From: Candidatus Celaenobacter antarcticus
GTDB lineage: Bacteria > Cloacimonadota > Cloacimonadia > JGIOTU-2
Reading direction: 5' to 3'
Length of the DNA: 32,630 bases
Assembly (NCBI GenBank): GCA_030765865.1
Contig: JAVCDK010000077.1
Span: 1-32,630 of the forward strand
Shown here: positions 7,348 to 15,551 of the stretch, piece by piece
Numbering within the stretch: position 1 is the stretch's first letter
Layout: each line of letters starts with the position of its first letter
The notes under the pieces: generated by a model
What the model saw: the letters and a program-made list of their open reading frames with translations, nothing else
Database searches by the model: none
Told to the model about the DNA's origin: nothing
Made by a program: the position numbers and the translations under genes

Positions 7348-8529
7348 TTAGAGATAGATCTTGATAAGTTCTTTAATGAGAGAAGGTTTATTTCTAACTG
7401 CAGTCTTAAAAAGCTTAAAGAGAGTGAGTTTTTCTTGTGGGATATCATGAAGAAGCCCTACAATCTTGTTTAATTCATCATCGGTAAAGTCGAAGAAAAC
7501 TTCTTTTAATTTGTAATGTACTTTTTGATGATTTCCTTTTTCTTTCATCCATTGCTTATGATATTTTTTCAGAAATTTATTTGAAAAATCTTCTTTTTTT
7601 ATTGCCTCTGCCGCGACAGTTCCCGCGATGCTTCCAGCGACAAGAATGTTACTCAATCCGCCACCTGTAACGGGATTCACTTGCCGTGCAGCATCTCCTA
7701 CCAGCATCAAATTATCACGTGTGATTTCAGGAAGAGTTTTTGCAGTTGGAACTGCTCCCGCAATAAAGGAGAGAGAGCTGCTTTCCGGAAAATTTGTCTC
7801 AATAAAGTCATCAAGGTAATGCTGTGCATTTTTACCATTGCTTTTATCTGCTCTTAAGCCGATACCGACGTTTGCAATGTTTCTCCCCTTTGGAAATACC
7901 CACACATAACCGCCTGGCGCGATTTCATTCCCGAAATAAAAATGAGTAAGCTTATCATTTAAATTAATATCAGTAAGCAGGTATTGAACACTCGGTTCTA
8001 TGTCTTTAAGTGTAAGTGTTGTATCAATTCCAGCTAACTTACCGATCCGTGATTCCGTACCGTCTGCACCAACAATAATATGGGCTTTTACCTGTTTTTC
8101 TTCTCCATGATGAGTAAATGTAACACCTGAAAGTTTATCATTATCGTATAGCAGGCCATGGGCATCTGCTTTAGTAAGAATATCTGCTCCGTTTTTCGTA
8201 GCTTGTTCACAAATGAATGCATCAAACAGGCGGCGTTCAAGCACATATCCATCGCCAACAGCCCCTGCGGTCATAATGCAGAACTGTCCATTTGGAGCAT
8301 ATAGTTTTGCCCCATTGATCTTTTGAGCTATCCAGCGTTCATCCGGCTGGAAGAATTTCTCAAGCCCTCTACCGGAGATGCCTTCAGCGCAGCGAACTGG
8401 AATACCGACTTCCCGGTCTCGCTCAAGAATGAGTACGGAAGCTCCATTCTTTGCAGCAAAGAGAGCGGTCATGCTGCCTGCAGGTCCACTGCCAACTACT
8501 ACAATATCATAAAATGGTCTAATCTTCAT
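7348..8529 (-). CDS. Geranylgeranyl reductase family FAD-dependent oxidoreductase
   Basis: 393 residues from the ATG at 8529. This start overlaps the ferredoxin gene by 11 nt, follows AGAGG, and leads straight into YDIVVVGSGPAGSMTALFA (the FAD-binding GxGxxG, residues 13-18). A longer frame from 8580 would lie deep inside the ferredoxin gene. Cys47 in PVRCAEGIS and the YVWVFPKGRNIANVGIG segment (YxWxFPx8GxG) are family hallmarks of enzymes that saturate geranylgeranyl or polyprenyl chains. LMLVGDAARQVNPVTGGG is the second FAD motif. Archaeal members use ferredoxin, which matches the coupled upstream gene. The substrate here could be a polyprenyl lipid, a quinone side chain or ether lipids. 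Confidence 0.85.
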   Translation of the reverse strand: MKIRPFYDIVVVGSGPAGSMTALFAAKNGASVLILERDREVGIPVRCAEGISGRGLEKFFQPDERWIAQKINGAKLYAPNGQFCIMTAGAVGDGYVLERRLFDAFICEQATKNGADILTKADAHGLLYDNDKLSGVTFTHHGEEKQVKAHIIVGADGTESRIGKLAGIDTTLTLKDIEPSVQYLLTDINLNDKLTHFYFGNEIAPGGYVWVFPKGRNIANVGIGLRADKSNGKNAQHYLDDFIETNFPESSSLSFIAGAVPTAKTLPEITRDNLMLVGDAARQVNPVTGGGLSNILVAGSIAGTVAAEAIKKEDFSNKFLKKYHKQWMKEKGNHQKVHYKLKEVFFDFTDDELNKIVGLLHDIPQEKLTLFKLFKTAVRNKPSLIKELIKIYL

Positions 8530-8704
8530 CAGAAACCTCTTCGATAGCAGAGATGGGGCACACAATATAACAGTTGGCACACCCGATGCATTTTTCGGAA
8601 AGGATCGTCGCCTTCTGCTCGCTCATGATTATCGCATCCTGAGGACAAACTGAAGCACAGCAGGCGCATACATCACATAGAGATTCGATCACTTTATATT
8701 TCAT
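8519..8704 (-). CDS. Small 2[4Fe-4S] ferredoxin
   Basis: 61 residues with two clean CX2CX2CX3CP motifs: Cys10, 13, 16, 20 and Cys39, 42, 45, 49, plus an extra Cys15. This is the bacterial-type 8Fe ferredoxin fold. It starts 3 nt after gcvPB and overlaps the reductase gene, so it is translated with both. It is the likely electron donor to the reductase downstream. Confidence 0.93.
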   Translation of the reverse strand: MKYKVIESLCDVCACCASVCPQDAIIMSEQKATILSEKCIGCANCYIVCPISAIEEVSDED

Positions 8705-8707
8705 AAT

Positions 8708-10156
8708 TTAAGCTTCAAAATTATATTTAATATTAAGATTTCTAATTGCGTTTGTTTCGTCAAGTCTTGTGACTGGAGTATTCTGCGGAGCTTCCTTGAG
8801 AAGCTCAGGATTTTCCTTTGCTTCCTGGGCTATTTTCAGCATTACTTCAGCAAAAGTATCCAGCGTTTCCTTGCTTTCTGTCTCGGTTGGCTCAATCATC
8901 AGCGCTTCATGGACAATGAGAGGGAAATAAATTGTGGGTGCATGGAAACCATAATCAAGAAGTCGTTTGGCAATATCGAGTGTTCTAACATCATACTCTT
9001 TAAATTTTTCTCCACAGGCAACAAATTCATGCATGATATTTTTCTGGTAGGGGACAGGATATTCGGAGAGCAATTTTGCCATCAGGTAATTGGAATTAAT
9101 CACAGCATTTTCTGCAACGCGCTTCAAGCCCTTATCTCCCAGCATTTTTAGATAAATGTATGCACGAAGCATAACGAGAAAATTTCCAAAGTAGGAATGC
9201 ACTTTTCCGATTGTATGCTTGGCATCGTAATCAAGATAATACACATCATCTTTTTTCTTCACAATTGGAACTGGCAAATATTCCACTAATTTTTCACTCA
9301 CACCGATACCACCTCCTCCTGGACCACCCCCGCCATGTGGAGTTGAAAAGGTTTTATGCAGGTTGAAGTGCACAATATCAAAGCCCATATCTCCGGGTCT
9401 GATGTAACCCAGCATTGCATTGAGATTTGCACCGTCCATATACATAAGACCGCCAACCGAATGAACTAGTTTTGCTATTTCTTGTATGTTGGTTTCGAAT
9501 ACTCCAAGAGTATTTGGGTTTGTAAGCATGAAACCTGCAACATCATCACTCAGTACATCTTTTAATACTTCAGTATCAACCTTGCCGTCTTCATTAGATT
9601 TTATCTCTATTACTTCCATGCCATGTAATGCGGACGTAGCTGGATTAGTGCCATGTGAGGAATCGGGCATGATGATCTTGGTGCGATGCTGTCCTTTGTT
9701 CTTATGATAATTATAAATGATATTTACGCCGGTAAATTCTCCATGTGCACCCGCAACAGGTTGAAGTGACACAGCCGACATTCCGGATATTTCTGCAAGA
9801 TCCTGCTGAAGTTCATACATTACCTGCAACGCACCTTGTATTGTATCTTCCGGCTGCATCGGGTGTATGTCCGTAAATCCGGTAATAACATTAACAATAT
9901 CATTGATCTTTGGATTATATTTCATTGTGCATGAACCAAGCGGGTAGAACCCTTTCTCGATGAAATGATTCTTGGCTGAGAGCTCTATATAATGGCGGAC
10001 AGTATCCAGTTCACTCACTTCGGGAATCCGCGGGGTGTCTTTACGAAGAATATCATTCGGGAAGATTTCAGAAATGTTGTTGTCGATTTCACATTTTGGA
10101 AGGGTGTAACCTTTTCTGTTTTTTATGCTTTTTTCAAAAATTGTTTTTGTTGCCAT
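8708..10156 (-). CDS. gcvPB: Glycine dehydrogenase (decarboxylating) subunit 2
   Basis: 482 residues. The PLP-binding lysine is Lys268 in HFNLHKTFSTPHGGGGPGGG, the diagnostic P-protein motif, followed by the glycine-rich loop. Other family segments are FYPLGSCTMKYNPKIND, AGAHGEFTGVNII and DSSHGTNPAT. With GcvPA it forms the two-subunit P-protein that decarboxylates glycine and passes the aminomethyl group to lipoyl-GcvH. Its GGAGGTG ribosome site lies inside the last codons of gcvPA, with 1 nt between genes. gcvH, gcvT and a lipoamide dehydrogenase are not in the window. Confidence 0.96.
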   Translation of the reverse strand: MATKTIFEKSIKNRKGYTLPKCEIDNNISEIFPNDILRKDTPRIPEVSELDTVRHYIELSAKNHFIEKGFYPLGSCTMKYNPKINDIVNVITGFTDIHPMQPEDTIQGALQVMYELQQDLAEISGMSAVSLQPVAGAHGEFTGVNIIYNYHKNKGQHRTKIIMPDSSHGTNPATSALHGMEVIEIKSNEDGKVDTEVLKDVLSDDVAGFMLTNPNTLGVFETNIQEIAKLVHSVGGLMYMDGANLNAMLGYIRPGDMGFDIVHFNLHKTFSTPHGGGGPGGGGIGVSEKLVEYLPVPIVKKKDDVYYLDYDAKHTIGKVHSYFGNFLVMLRAYIYLKMLGDKGLKRVAENAVINSNYLMAKLLSEYPVPYQKNIMHEFVACGEKFKEYDVRTLDIAKRLLDYGFHAPTIYFPLIVHEALMIEPTETESKETLDTFAEVMLKIAQEAKENPELLKEAPQNTPVTRLDETNAIRNLNIKYNFEA

Positions 10157-10157
10157 G

Positions 10158-11504
10158 TTACACCTCCTCCACTAATTTCTCAAGCTCATCGACAAAGGCA
10201 TCGAGCTCCTGCTTTGTACGCTTCTCGGTAACGGCGATCAGTAGCTGATTTTTATATCCATACTTGGAAATATCAACTCCAGCAAAATATCCTTTATGCT
10301 TCATCTTGGAAATTATTTCAGATGGTGGGATTGGTGTTTTTACTGCAAATTCCTTGAAGAACGGTGCTGTATTTGCTGCTTGAAATCCATTAATCTGGCA
10401 GATTTTATCATGAAGATAATGTGCTTTGATCGTTGATTGCTCTGCAACTTCGCGCAGTCCATGCTTACCCATCAGCACCATATACACAGTTGCTGCAAGC
10501 GCACAGAGTGACTCGTTTGTGCAGATATTCGAGGTGGCTTTTCCTCTTCGGATATGTTGTTCGCGAGCTTGCAGAGTGAGCACATATCCTTTTTGTCCGT
10601 TTGTATCAACTGTAGCCCCGACAATTCTGCCCGGCATTTTCCTGATAAGTTTTTGTTTTACAGCAAAGAAACCAAAAAGCGGTCCACCAAGATTCTGCAT
10701 ATTTCCCAGAACCTGTCCCTCACCTACAACAATATCAACATTGTATTTTCCGGGAGGATTGAGCAAGAGCAATGAGAGTGGATCGGTTGACGCTATGAAG
10801 AGCGCTTTCTTATTTTCATGAATGATTGGCTCGATAGCTTCGAGGTCTTCTATCACACCTAAGAAATTGGGTGAGGGAATCAGCACAGCAGAAACATCAT
10901 CGGAAATCTCATCCTGAAGTCTCTTAATATCAATTCCGCCATTATTTTGCGGAATATATACGATCTCCAGCTCGATGGGTTTGATGTAGGTTTCGATAAC
11001 CTGTTTATAATGAGGATGTATCAAACCTGAAATGAGTATTTTTTTCTTTTTATTATGACGGAGTGCCAGCAGAAGTGATTCGGCACAAGCGGTAGCTCCA
11101 TCATACATCGATGCATTTGACGCATCCATACCTGTCAGTTCGCAGATCATAGTCTGGTATTCATAGATGAATTGCAATGTTCCCTGGCTGACTTCTGCCT
11201 GATACGGAGTATACGCTGAATAAAACTCCGGGCGCCCGATTACATAATTGACCGCAGCAGGAATAAAATGATCATAAATGCCTGCACCGAGGAATGATAC
11301 AACCTCTGAGGTATTTATATTTTGCGATGCCAGTGCCTGAACTTTCTTTGTGATTTCAAATTCGGAAAGCGGTTCATCGAGTTTGAGAGGATTTCTAATA
11401 AGAAGTTCTTCGGGAATTCCCTTGAGCAATTCCTCGAAAGAAGCAACTCCGATCTCTTCGAGCATCTGCGTTCGCTGTTCATCAGTATTGGAAATAAATG
11501 GCAT
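10158..11504 (-). CDS. gcvPA: Glycine dehydrogenase (decarboxylating) subunit 1
   Basis: 448 residues. The N-terminus MPFISNTDEQRTQMLEEIG, FLGAGIYDHFIPAAVNYV, FYSAYTPYQAEVSQGTLQ and YDGATACAESLLLALR are typical of the GcvPA half of split P-proteins; this subunit carries no PLP lysine of its own. It is the first gene of gcvPA-gcvPB-ferredoxin-reductase on the minus strand. A promoter fits just upstream at 11525-11552. No glycine riboswitch was recognised in the 180-nt divergent region. Confidence 0.95.
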   Translation of the reverse strand: MPFISNTDEQRTQMLEEIGVASFEELLKGIPEELLIRNPLKLDEPLSEFEITKKVQALASQNINTSEVVSFLGAGIYDHFIPAAVNYVIGRPEFYSAYTPYQAEVSQGTLQFIYEYQTMICELTGMDASNASMYDGATACAESLLLALRHNKKKKILISGLIHPHYKQVIETYIKPIELEIVYIPQNNGGIDIKRLQDEISDDVSAVLIPSPNFLGVIEDLEAIEPIIHENKKALFIASTDPLSLLLLNPPGKYNVDIVVGEGQVLGNMQNLGGPLFGFFAVKQKLIRKMPGRIVGATVDTNGQKGYVLTLQAREQHIRRGKATSNICTNESLCALAATVYMVLMGKHGLREVAEQSTIKAHYLHDKICQINGFQAANTAPFFKEFAVKTPIPPSEIISKMKHKGYFAGVDISKYGYKNQLLIAVTEKRTKQELDAFVDELEKLVEEV

Positions 11505-11524
11505 GAATACTCCTTAAATAATGG

Positions 11525-11552
11525 ATTATATACTACTATATGAATTTGTGAA
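11525..11552 (-). promoter_or_regulatory. Probable gcvPA promoter
   Basis: Minus strand: TTCACA (11547-11552), a 16-nt spacer, then a perfect TATAAT (11525-11530), placing the transcription start about 15 nt before the gcvPA ATG. A TTGACA further upstream (about 11576) is spaced too far from this -10 but could pair with TAAAAT. Confidence 0.45.
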
Positions 11553-11684
11553 AATTTTATCGGCTCAAATCGAGTGTCAAATTTTATTCAATATAACACA
11601 TGTGTCGTTTAAAGATTTTATGGACAAGATAATGCACAAAATAAATATATTGCCCTGCTTCAAATAAAATAGTGGAGAAAAATA

Positions 11685-13139
11685 ATGAAAAAACTAATGA
11701 TTGTTGTTTTTATGTGTATGCTCATGGGTTCTGTTTTGACTGAACTGAATGCAGACATATCAAAAGAGATGGACGCACTTCAGATCTATACAGAGGAGTT
11801 TCCTCCATTGAATCTCATGCAAGATGGACAGTTAACAGGTCAAGCAACAGAAGTCGTCCAAGAGATTTTAAAGAGAATGGATATCAATAAGGATATTACA
11901 CTTCTGTTGTGGTCAGATGCATATCAGAAGCTCGTGAATGAGCCCAATATTGTGTTGTTCTCAACTTCTTTGATATCAGAGAGGAAAGATCTTTTCAAAT
12001 GGGTTGGACCTATCAGTTCTGTCGAGAACTATTTCTATACTTCAAAAGATTGCACGCTGAATTTAAAAACTCTTGATGATGCGAAGAAAGTGTTAAAGAT
12101 AGCGACCCTGAAAGATTATGCAATTACAGGAATTCTGAAAGAGAAAGGATTTACAAATCTCATTGAATACAACACAATTCAAGAAATATTTACAGCGTTG
12201 ATGAATGGTGAAGTGAACCTTTTTCCATGCTCGAATCTAGTCATGAACAGCCAACAAAAGAAACTCGGCATAGCACCGGATGAATTCAAAAAAGCGATTT
12301 TCATTACATCGGAACTCGAATATATTGCATTTTCAGAGTCAACATCGGATGAGATGATCCAAACATGGCAGAAACATCTTGATAATATGAAGGATGATGG
12401 AACTTTTAATGCGATTTTCAAAAAGTGGCTTCCGAATGAAATACCTCCAGGAATTCTTCAAATATATACCGAGGATTATCCTCCACTCACTTTTCAGGAG
12501 AATGGTGAAATTTCCGGTTTCGGAACCGAAGTGGTACGTGAAATTCTCGCCAGATTGGACATTCCTGATAATATTCGTATCTCATCATGGGAAAATGGTT
12601 ATCATTTATGCCTTGTCAATCCTAATTTTGTGCTCTTTACAATGAAGAGAACCCCTCTTCGCGAGAAGCTTTTCAACTGGATCGGTCCTATCGGCTCGAA
12701 TCGAACTATATTCTATGCAAAAAAAGGTTCTGACATCAAGATTAGCAGCATGGAAGATGCAAAAAAAGTTGGGAAAATTGCCACATGTTCCGCATGGTTT
12801 TCCGAGCAGGATCTGGAAAATGCCGGATTTACCAATCTCGTGAGTTCACCAAACCCGACTGAGAACGTCCGTCAATTAGTCGAGGGAGAGGTTGACCTGT
12901 CGATCTTTACAGACATTACCATTCCCGAAATTGCAAAGCAGGCAGGATACTCGATTGATGATCTCGAACCTGTTTTCACAGTGAGTTCAGGTGATTTCTA
13001 CATTGCAATTTCAAAAGGAACACCGGAACATGTCATTGATGAATGGCAGCAGGTCTTTAATGAGATCTACGAAGACGGAACATTGGAAAATCTATATGAA
13101 GAATGGCTTCCAAGCAGCAAATTTCCTGAATTAAAATAG
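11685..13139 (+). CDS. Secreted protein with two tandem solute-binding (SBP_bac_3) domains
   Basis: 484 residues. A hydrophobic N-terminus (KKLMIVVFMCMLMGSVLT) acts as a signal peptide. Two homologous halves follow: residues ~32-253 begin LQIYTEEFPPLNLMQDGQLTG and ~257-478 begin LQIYTEDYPPLTFQENGEISG, both with TEVV.EIL.R.DI and W...Y..L.N. segments. Each half resembles the type 2 periplasmic amino-acid-binding fold (PF00497). The duplication is within one gene, and the halves have diverged substantially. No permease or ATPase is next to it, so it may act as an orphan binding or sensing protein. The start has GGAG 8 nt upstream, and a strong terminator follows at 13167. Confidence 0.88.
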   Translation: MKKLMIVVFMCMLMGSVLTELNADISKEMDALQIYTEEFPPLNLMQDGQLTGQATEVVQEILKRMDINKDITLLLWSDAYQKLVNEPNIVLFSTSLISERKDLFKWVGPISSVENYFYTSKDCTLNLKTLDDAKKVLKIATLKDYAITGILKEKGFTNLIEYNTIQEIFTALMNGEVNLFPCSNLVMNSQQKKLGIAPDEFKKAIFITSELEYIAFSESTSDEMIQTWQKHLDNMKDDGTFNAIFKKWLPNEIPPGILQIYTEDYPPLTFQENGEISGFGTEVVREILARLDIPDNIRISSWENGYHLCLVNPNFVLFTMKRTPLREKLFNWIGPIGSNRTIFYAKKGSDIKISSMEDAKKVGKIATCSAWFSEQDLENAGFTNLVSSPNPTENVRQLVEGEVDLSIFTDITIPEIAKQAGYSIDDLEPVFTVSSGDFYIAISKGTPEHVIDEWQQVFNEIYEDGTLENLYEEWLPSSKFPELK

Positions 13140-13166
13140 GGATAATTTAGAAAAATAAGCAATTAT

Positions 13167-13196
13167 GGGATGCACGTATGTGTGTCCCTTTTTTTA
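13167..13196 (+). terminator. Intrinsic terminator after the tandem solute-binding gene
   Basis: GGGATGCAC, a GTAT loop and GTGTGTCCC form a 9-bp stem with two G-T wobbles, followed at once by seven T. It is 28 nt past the stop codon. Confidence 0.85.
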
Positions 13197-13280
13197 TTTC
13201 GAAATCGAGGAAACCGAAGCAAAAAAAATAAACCACATAGGAATATCCATTTATAAAAAAGTAAATCACCGTAAAAAGAG

Positions 13281-13313
13281 GGATGTCATTCCCACATTGA
13301 TTGGGAATCCAGC
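13281..13313. repeat. dRS3-like palindromic dispersed repeat
   Basis: TGTCATTCCC, a 9-nt loop region and GGGAATCCAGC match the very common dispersed hairpin family whose spurious translation reads WIPAFAGMT (here WIPNQCGND on the minus strand). Inverted arms are ATTCCC 13288-13293 and GGGAAT 13303-13308. Apart from the terminator and this repeat, nothing is seen in the non-coding stretch 13140-13395. Confidence 0.6.
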
Positions 13314-13395
13314 ATTGAATATGTTTTTTATAGCTCACGCTCTAATAAATAAAAAAATGCCCTTCTCCCCTCGTTCCCCAATCTCATTGAAAAAT

Positions 13396-13435
13396 TTGAC
13401 AAACATTCTTGTTCATAAAAAACTTACCGGTAAGT
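13396..13435 (+). promoter_or_regulatory. tetR promoter region with 14-bp palindromic operator
   Basis: TTGACA at 13396-13401 is followed, where the -10 and transcription start should lie, by the perfect palindrome ACTTACCGGTAAGT (13422-13435). The palindrome ends 10 nt before the tetR start and 4 nt before its AGGAG-type site. Such placement is typical of autorepression by a TetR dimer. The -10 itself is poor (AAAACT). Confidence 0.65.
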
Positions 13436-13445
13436 AAGGAGCACA

Positions 13446-14051
13446 ATGAAAACCAAAGAAGTCATAATTAAAACAGCGCTCAAGCTCTTCTTGTCAAAGG
13501 GCTTTAATGAAACCTCAATGAACGAGATCGCTGGAGAAGTCGGTGTTTCAAAGCCCGCTATATATCACCATTTTAAAAATAAAGATGAATTAGTTCAAGC
13601 CATTTTTGATCATTTTACCAGCAGTATTTCTCGGTGGGCAAAAGAGTATTATGCAGGTTGCGACAGAGAGCAAAGAATTGAAAAGATGTTTTCTGCAGCA
13701 CCACTTTTCATGAACATAGAGAAGATTTTGTTAGATGATGAGGCACCTGATCTTCCCTATAGTTATAATATGTTTCTCCTTCTCATGAGCAGGATGAAAG
13801 CAACGAACAAATCCCGTATTTCACAAGACCTTTGCAGGACACGGCAGAAGATCAATGATATGTTTGGTGGGCTACAGCAGGAAGGGATCATACGTGATGA
13901 TATCGATCCAGAAGCTCTCTCACTCATGATGCATACGATGATCGAAGGGCTTTCATTTATCGGAGAACTGATCGATCATATTGATGTGGCTGGAGATAGC
14001 GAAAAATTATATAATACATTTTGGAAATTAATAAAAAAAGAAAACGAATAA
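13446..14051 (+). CDS. TetR/AcrR family transcriptional regulator
   Basis: 201 residues. The N-terminal HTH runs from about residue 9 to 54: ALKLFLSKGFNETSMNEIAGEVGVSKPAIYHHFKNKDELV, with the recognition helix GVSKPAIYHHF. The C-terminal ligand-binding domain is helical and unassigned. The start is preceded by AAGGAGCACA. It is followed 14 nt later by the protease gene and probably controls both from the palindrome at 13422. The inducing ligand is unknown. Confidence 0.93.
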   Translation: MKTKEVIIKTALKLFLSKGFNETSMNEIAGEVGVSKPAIYHHFKNKDELVQAIFDHFTSSISRWAKEYYAGCDREQRIEKMFSAAPLFMNIEKILLDDEAPDLPYSYNMFLLLMSRMKATNKSRISQDLCRTRQKINDMFGGLQQEGIIRDDIDPEALSLMMHTMIEGLSFIGELIDHIDVAGDSEKLYNTFWKLIKKENE

Positions 14052-14065
14052 TACAAGGAGTTTGC

Positions 14066-15277
14066 ATGAACAAAGTTAAATACAACATACCTCTTCTGCT
14101 TACAATTTTCATCTTAATCAGTGGAGGACTCCATGCACAGATAGAGTTCATCGAGCAGCTCAGAGGCGGTGTGCCGGAATCTATCACAAAAGTGGTTTGT
14201 CCCTTTAACCTGACCCGTTCTCATATTATAGAATTGCCAGTATTTATCAATGACTCAAATGAAAAACTGACTTTCGTTTTTGATACCGGCGGGACTACTA
14301 TCATAGGCAAGGATCTTGCAAAACAGCTTGAATTAAAAGTTGATTCCATGCAAACCCCAGATCAGATGATCTATACATCCCGAACGAAAGAAATCAATTG
14401 TGCCGGACTCAAGGTGAAGGATTTCAATATGAGTGTGATGGATTTCAAGAAGACCTTTGACCTTGGAAATGATGAACTGGAAGGAATGATCGGACCGGAT
14501 TTTATACGATTTTTCCGAACTACAATCGATTATCAGAATGATCAGCTTATTTTCGAGAATAATGATAAGCCCCTAAAAGCAGAGACGGCAGAACAACACC
14601 TTCTTGATATGGAGATCATGATGCCGTACCATCCGAGTGTACAAATGGGAATCAGTGAATATTTCCCGATAATGGGAAGGATTGATACTGGATTGCATTA
14701 TCCTATTGTGCTTCCCATTGCTTTTATTGAACAACTTCCTGAGGAAGAACAGGCAAAACTCATTCTGTGCAAAGGTTATTTTGCAAAATGGCCCTTTGTG
14801 GATACCCATGAGAACTACCTCTATAAGTGCGATGAAATAACTATTGGCGATATGACTCTGAAAAATGTCGGGATAATTTTTGCAAATTTTCCTTTTAACA
14901 ACAGCGCACTTCTGGGAAAAGATTTTCTCGAGCAGTTCGTGACCACACTTGATTTTCCACACAGGAAAGTACTTATGACTGAAACTAAAGAATCGTCCAA
15001 AGATATTTTATTCTCGACAGGGATCAATGTGCGAAAACTCGATGATGGAAACTTCAAGATCATAGGTATGTGGGAGAATTCTCCTGCTGATAACGCAGGT
15101 ATCGAGCTTGAAGATGTCATTCTTGAAATCAATGGGAAAGATGCTTCTGAGATTGAAACTGGAGAATTATACGTAATGAGATTTGATTCGAATACAAAAG
15201 AACTTCTCGTAAAAGTGCAGAAGCCGGAAAGTGATGAGGCGAAAGAGATTTTGTTGAAGAAAGAGTATTTGATGTAA
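14066..15277 (+). CDS. Exported retropepsin-like aspartyl protease with two DTG motifs and a C-terminal PDZ domain
   Basis: 403 residues from the ATG at 14066, which has AAGGAG 5 nt upstream; an earlier in-frame ATG at 14021 lies inside tetR and lacks a site. The signal peptide is NIPLLLTIFILISGGLHA, cut before QIEF. Two retropepsin-like lobes each carry DTG: Asp73 in TFVFDTGGTTIIG and Asp207 in MGRIDTGLHYPIV. A PDZ-like domain lies at ~315-400 (IGMWENSPADNAGIELEDVI.INGKD). Two DTG lobes in one chain could form a pseudodimeric aspartic protease without dimerising. It shares an operon with tetR. Related Asp-protease/PDZ proteins are common in Bacteroidetes, but their targets are unknown. Confidence 0.85.
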   Translation: MNKVKYNIPLLLTIFILISGGLHAQIEFIEQLRGGVPESITKVVCPFNLTRSHIIELPVFINDSNEKLTFVFDTGGTTIIGKDLAKQLELKVDSMQTPDQMIYTSRTKEINCAGLKVKDFNMSVMDFKKTFDLGNDELEGMIGPDFIRFFRTTIDYQNDQLIFENNDKPLKAETAEQHLLDMEIMMPYHPSVQMGISEYFPIMGRIDTGLHYPIVLPIAFIEQLPEEEQAKLILCKGYFAKWPFVDTHENYLYKCDEITIGDMTLKNVGIIFANFPFNNSALLGKDFLEQFVTTLDFPHRKVLMTETKESSKDILFSTGINVRKLDDGNFKIIGMWENSPADNAGIELEDVILEINGKDASEIETGELYVMRFDSNTKELLVKVQKPESDEAKEILLKKEYLM

Positions 15278-15284
15278 AAAGTAT

Positions 15285-15316
15285 TAATGTTGTAATGTTA
15301 TAAGGTTGTAAGGTTA
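15285..15316. repeat. Degenerate octamer tandem repeat, four units
   Basis: Units TAATGTTG, TAATGTTA, TAAGGTTG and TAAGGTTA in strict 8-nt register, just after the protease gene. This is the same period and a similar style as the two arrays around the thi four-helix-bundle gene. It lies in the 533-nt non-coding region 15278-15810, which otherwise holds three hairpins and an eroded dispersed repeat. Confidence 0.75.
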
Positions 15317-15395
15317 AATTATTTTGTCATTAAGGTAAATAACTAATTGCAGAATGTGCTTATTTTGTCTTTTTCTGATTATATCCCCCAAAATC

Positions 15396-15446
15396 CTTGT
15401 CATTGTGAGCGGATCATCGATGCAATCGGGGAGGAGAGAAGAATCT
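15396..15446. repeat. Possible eroded GTCATTGCGAG...GCAATCT-type dispersed repeat
   Basis: TGTCATTGTGAGCGG followed by GATGCAATCGGGGAG and GAAGAATCT resembles, imperfectly, the widespread intergenic repeat that begins GTCATTGCGAG and ends GCAATCT. The match is from memory and degraded. Confidence 0.3.
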
Positions 15447-15518
15447 GTCTATTCAAAACTTTCTCAGTTCCTAATACTAATATTCACAATCACACTTAAA
15501 CATAAGGTTAGAGACGAG

Positions 15519-15536
15519 TTTGTCCCGTCGGACAAA
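15519..15536. repeat. Perfect 7-bp hairpin
   Basis: TTTGTCC, a 4-nt loop and GGACAAA in the non-coding region between the protease and lipocalin-like genes. It is 15 nt before a 20-nt perfect palindrome, and the pair may be one compound element. Confidence 0.6.
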
Positions 15537-15551
15537 ATTATCAATTTGTAG

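Noticed and set aside
7219-7473. 84-codon plus-strand frame
   Set aside because: It spans the TPP riboswitch in reverse and the 3' end of the reductase gene; the conserved RNA explains the sequence.
10426-10821. 131-codon plus-strand frame
   Set aside because: Antisense to gcvPA; composition is that of a reverse-complement shadow.
11505-11684. Glycine riboswitch upstream of gcvPA
   Set aside because: No tandem glycine aptamer features were recognisable in the divergent region, and the likely promoter leaves a leader of only about 15 nt.
13165-13437. 90-codon plus-strand frame and a 63-codon minus frame
   Set aside because: Both run through a terminator and a dRS3-like palindrome; the WIPNQCGND reading is the usual false translation of that repeat family.
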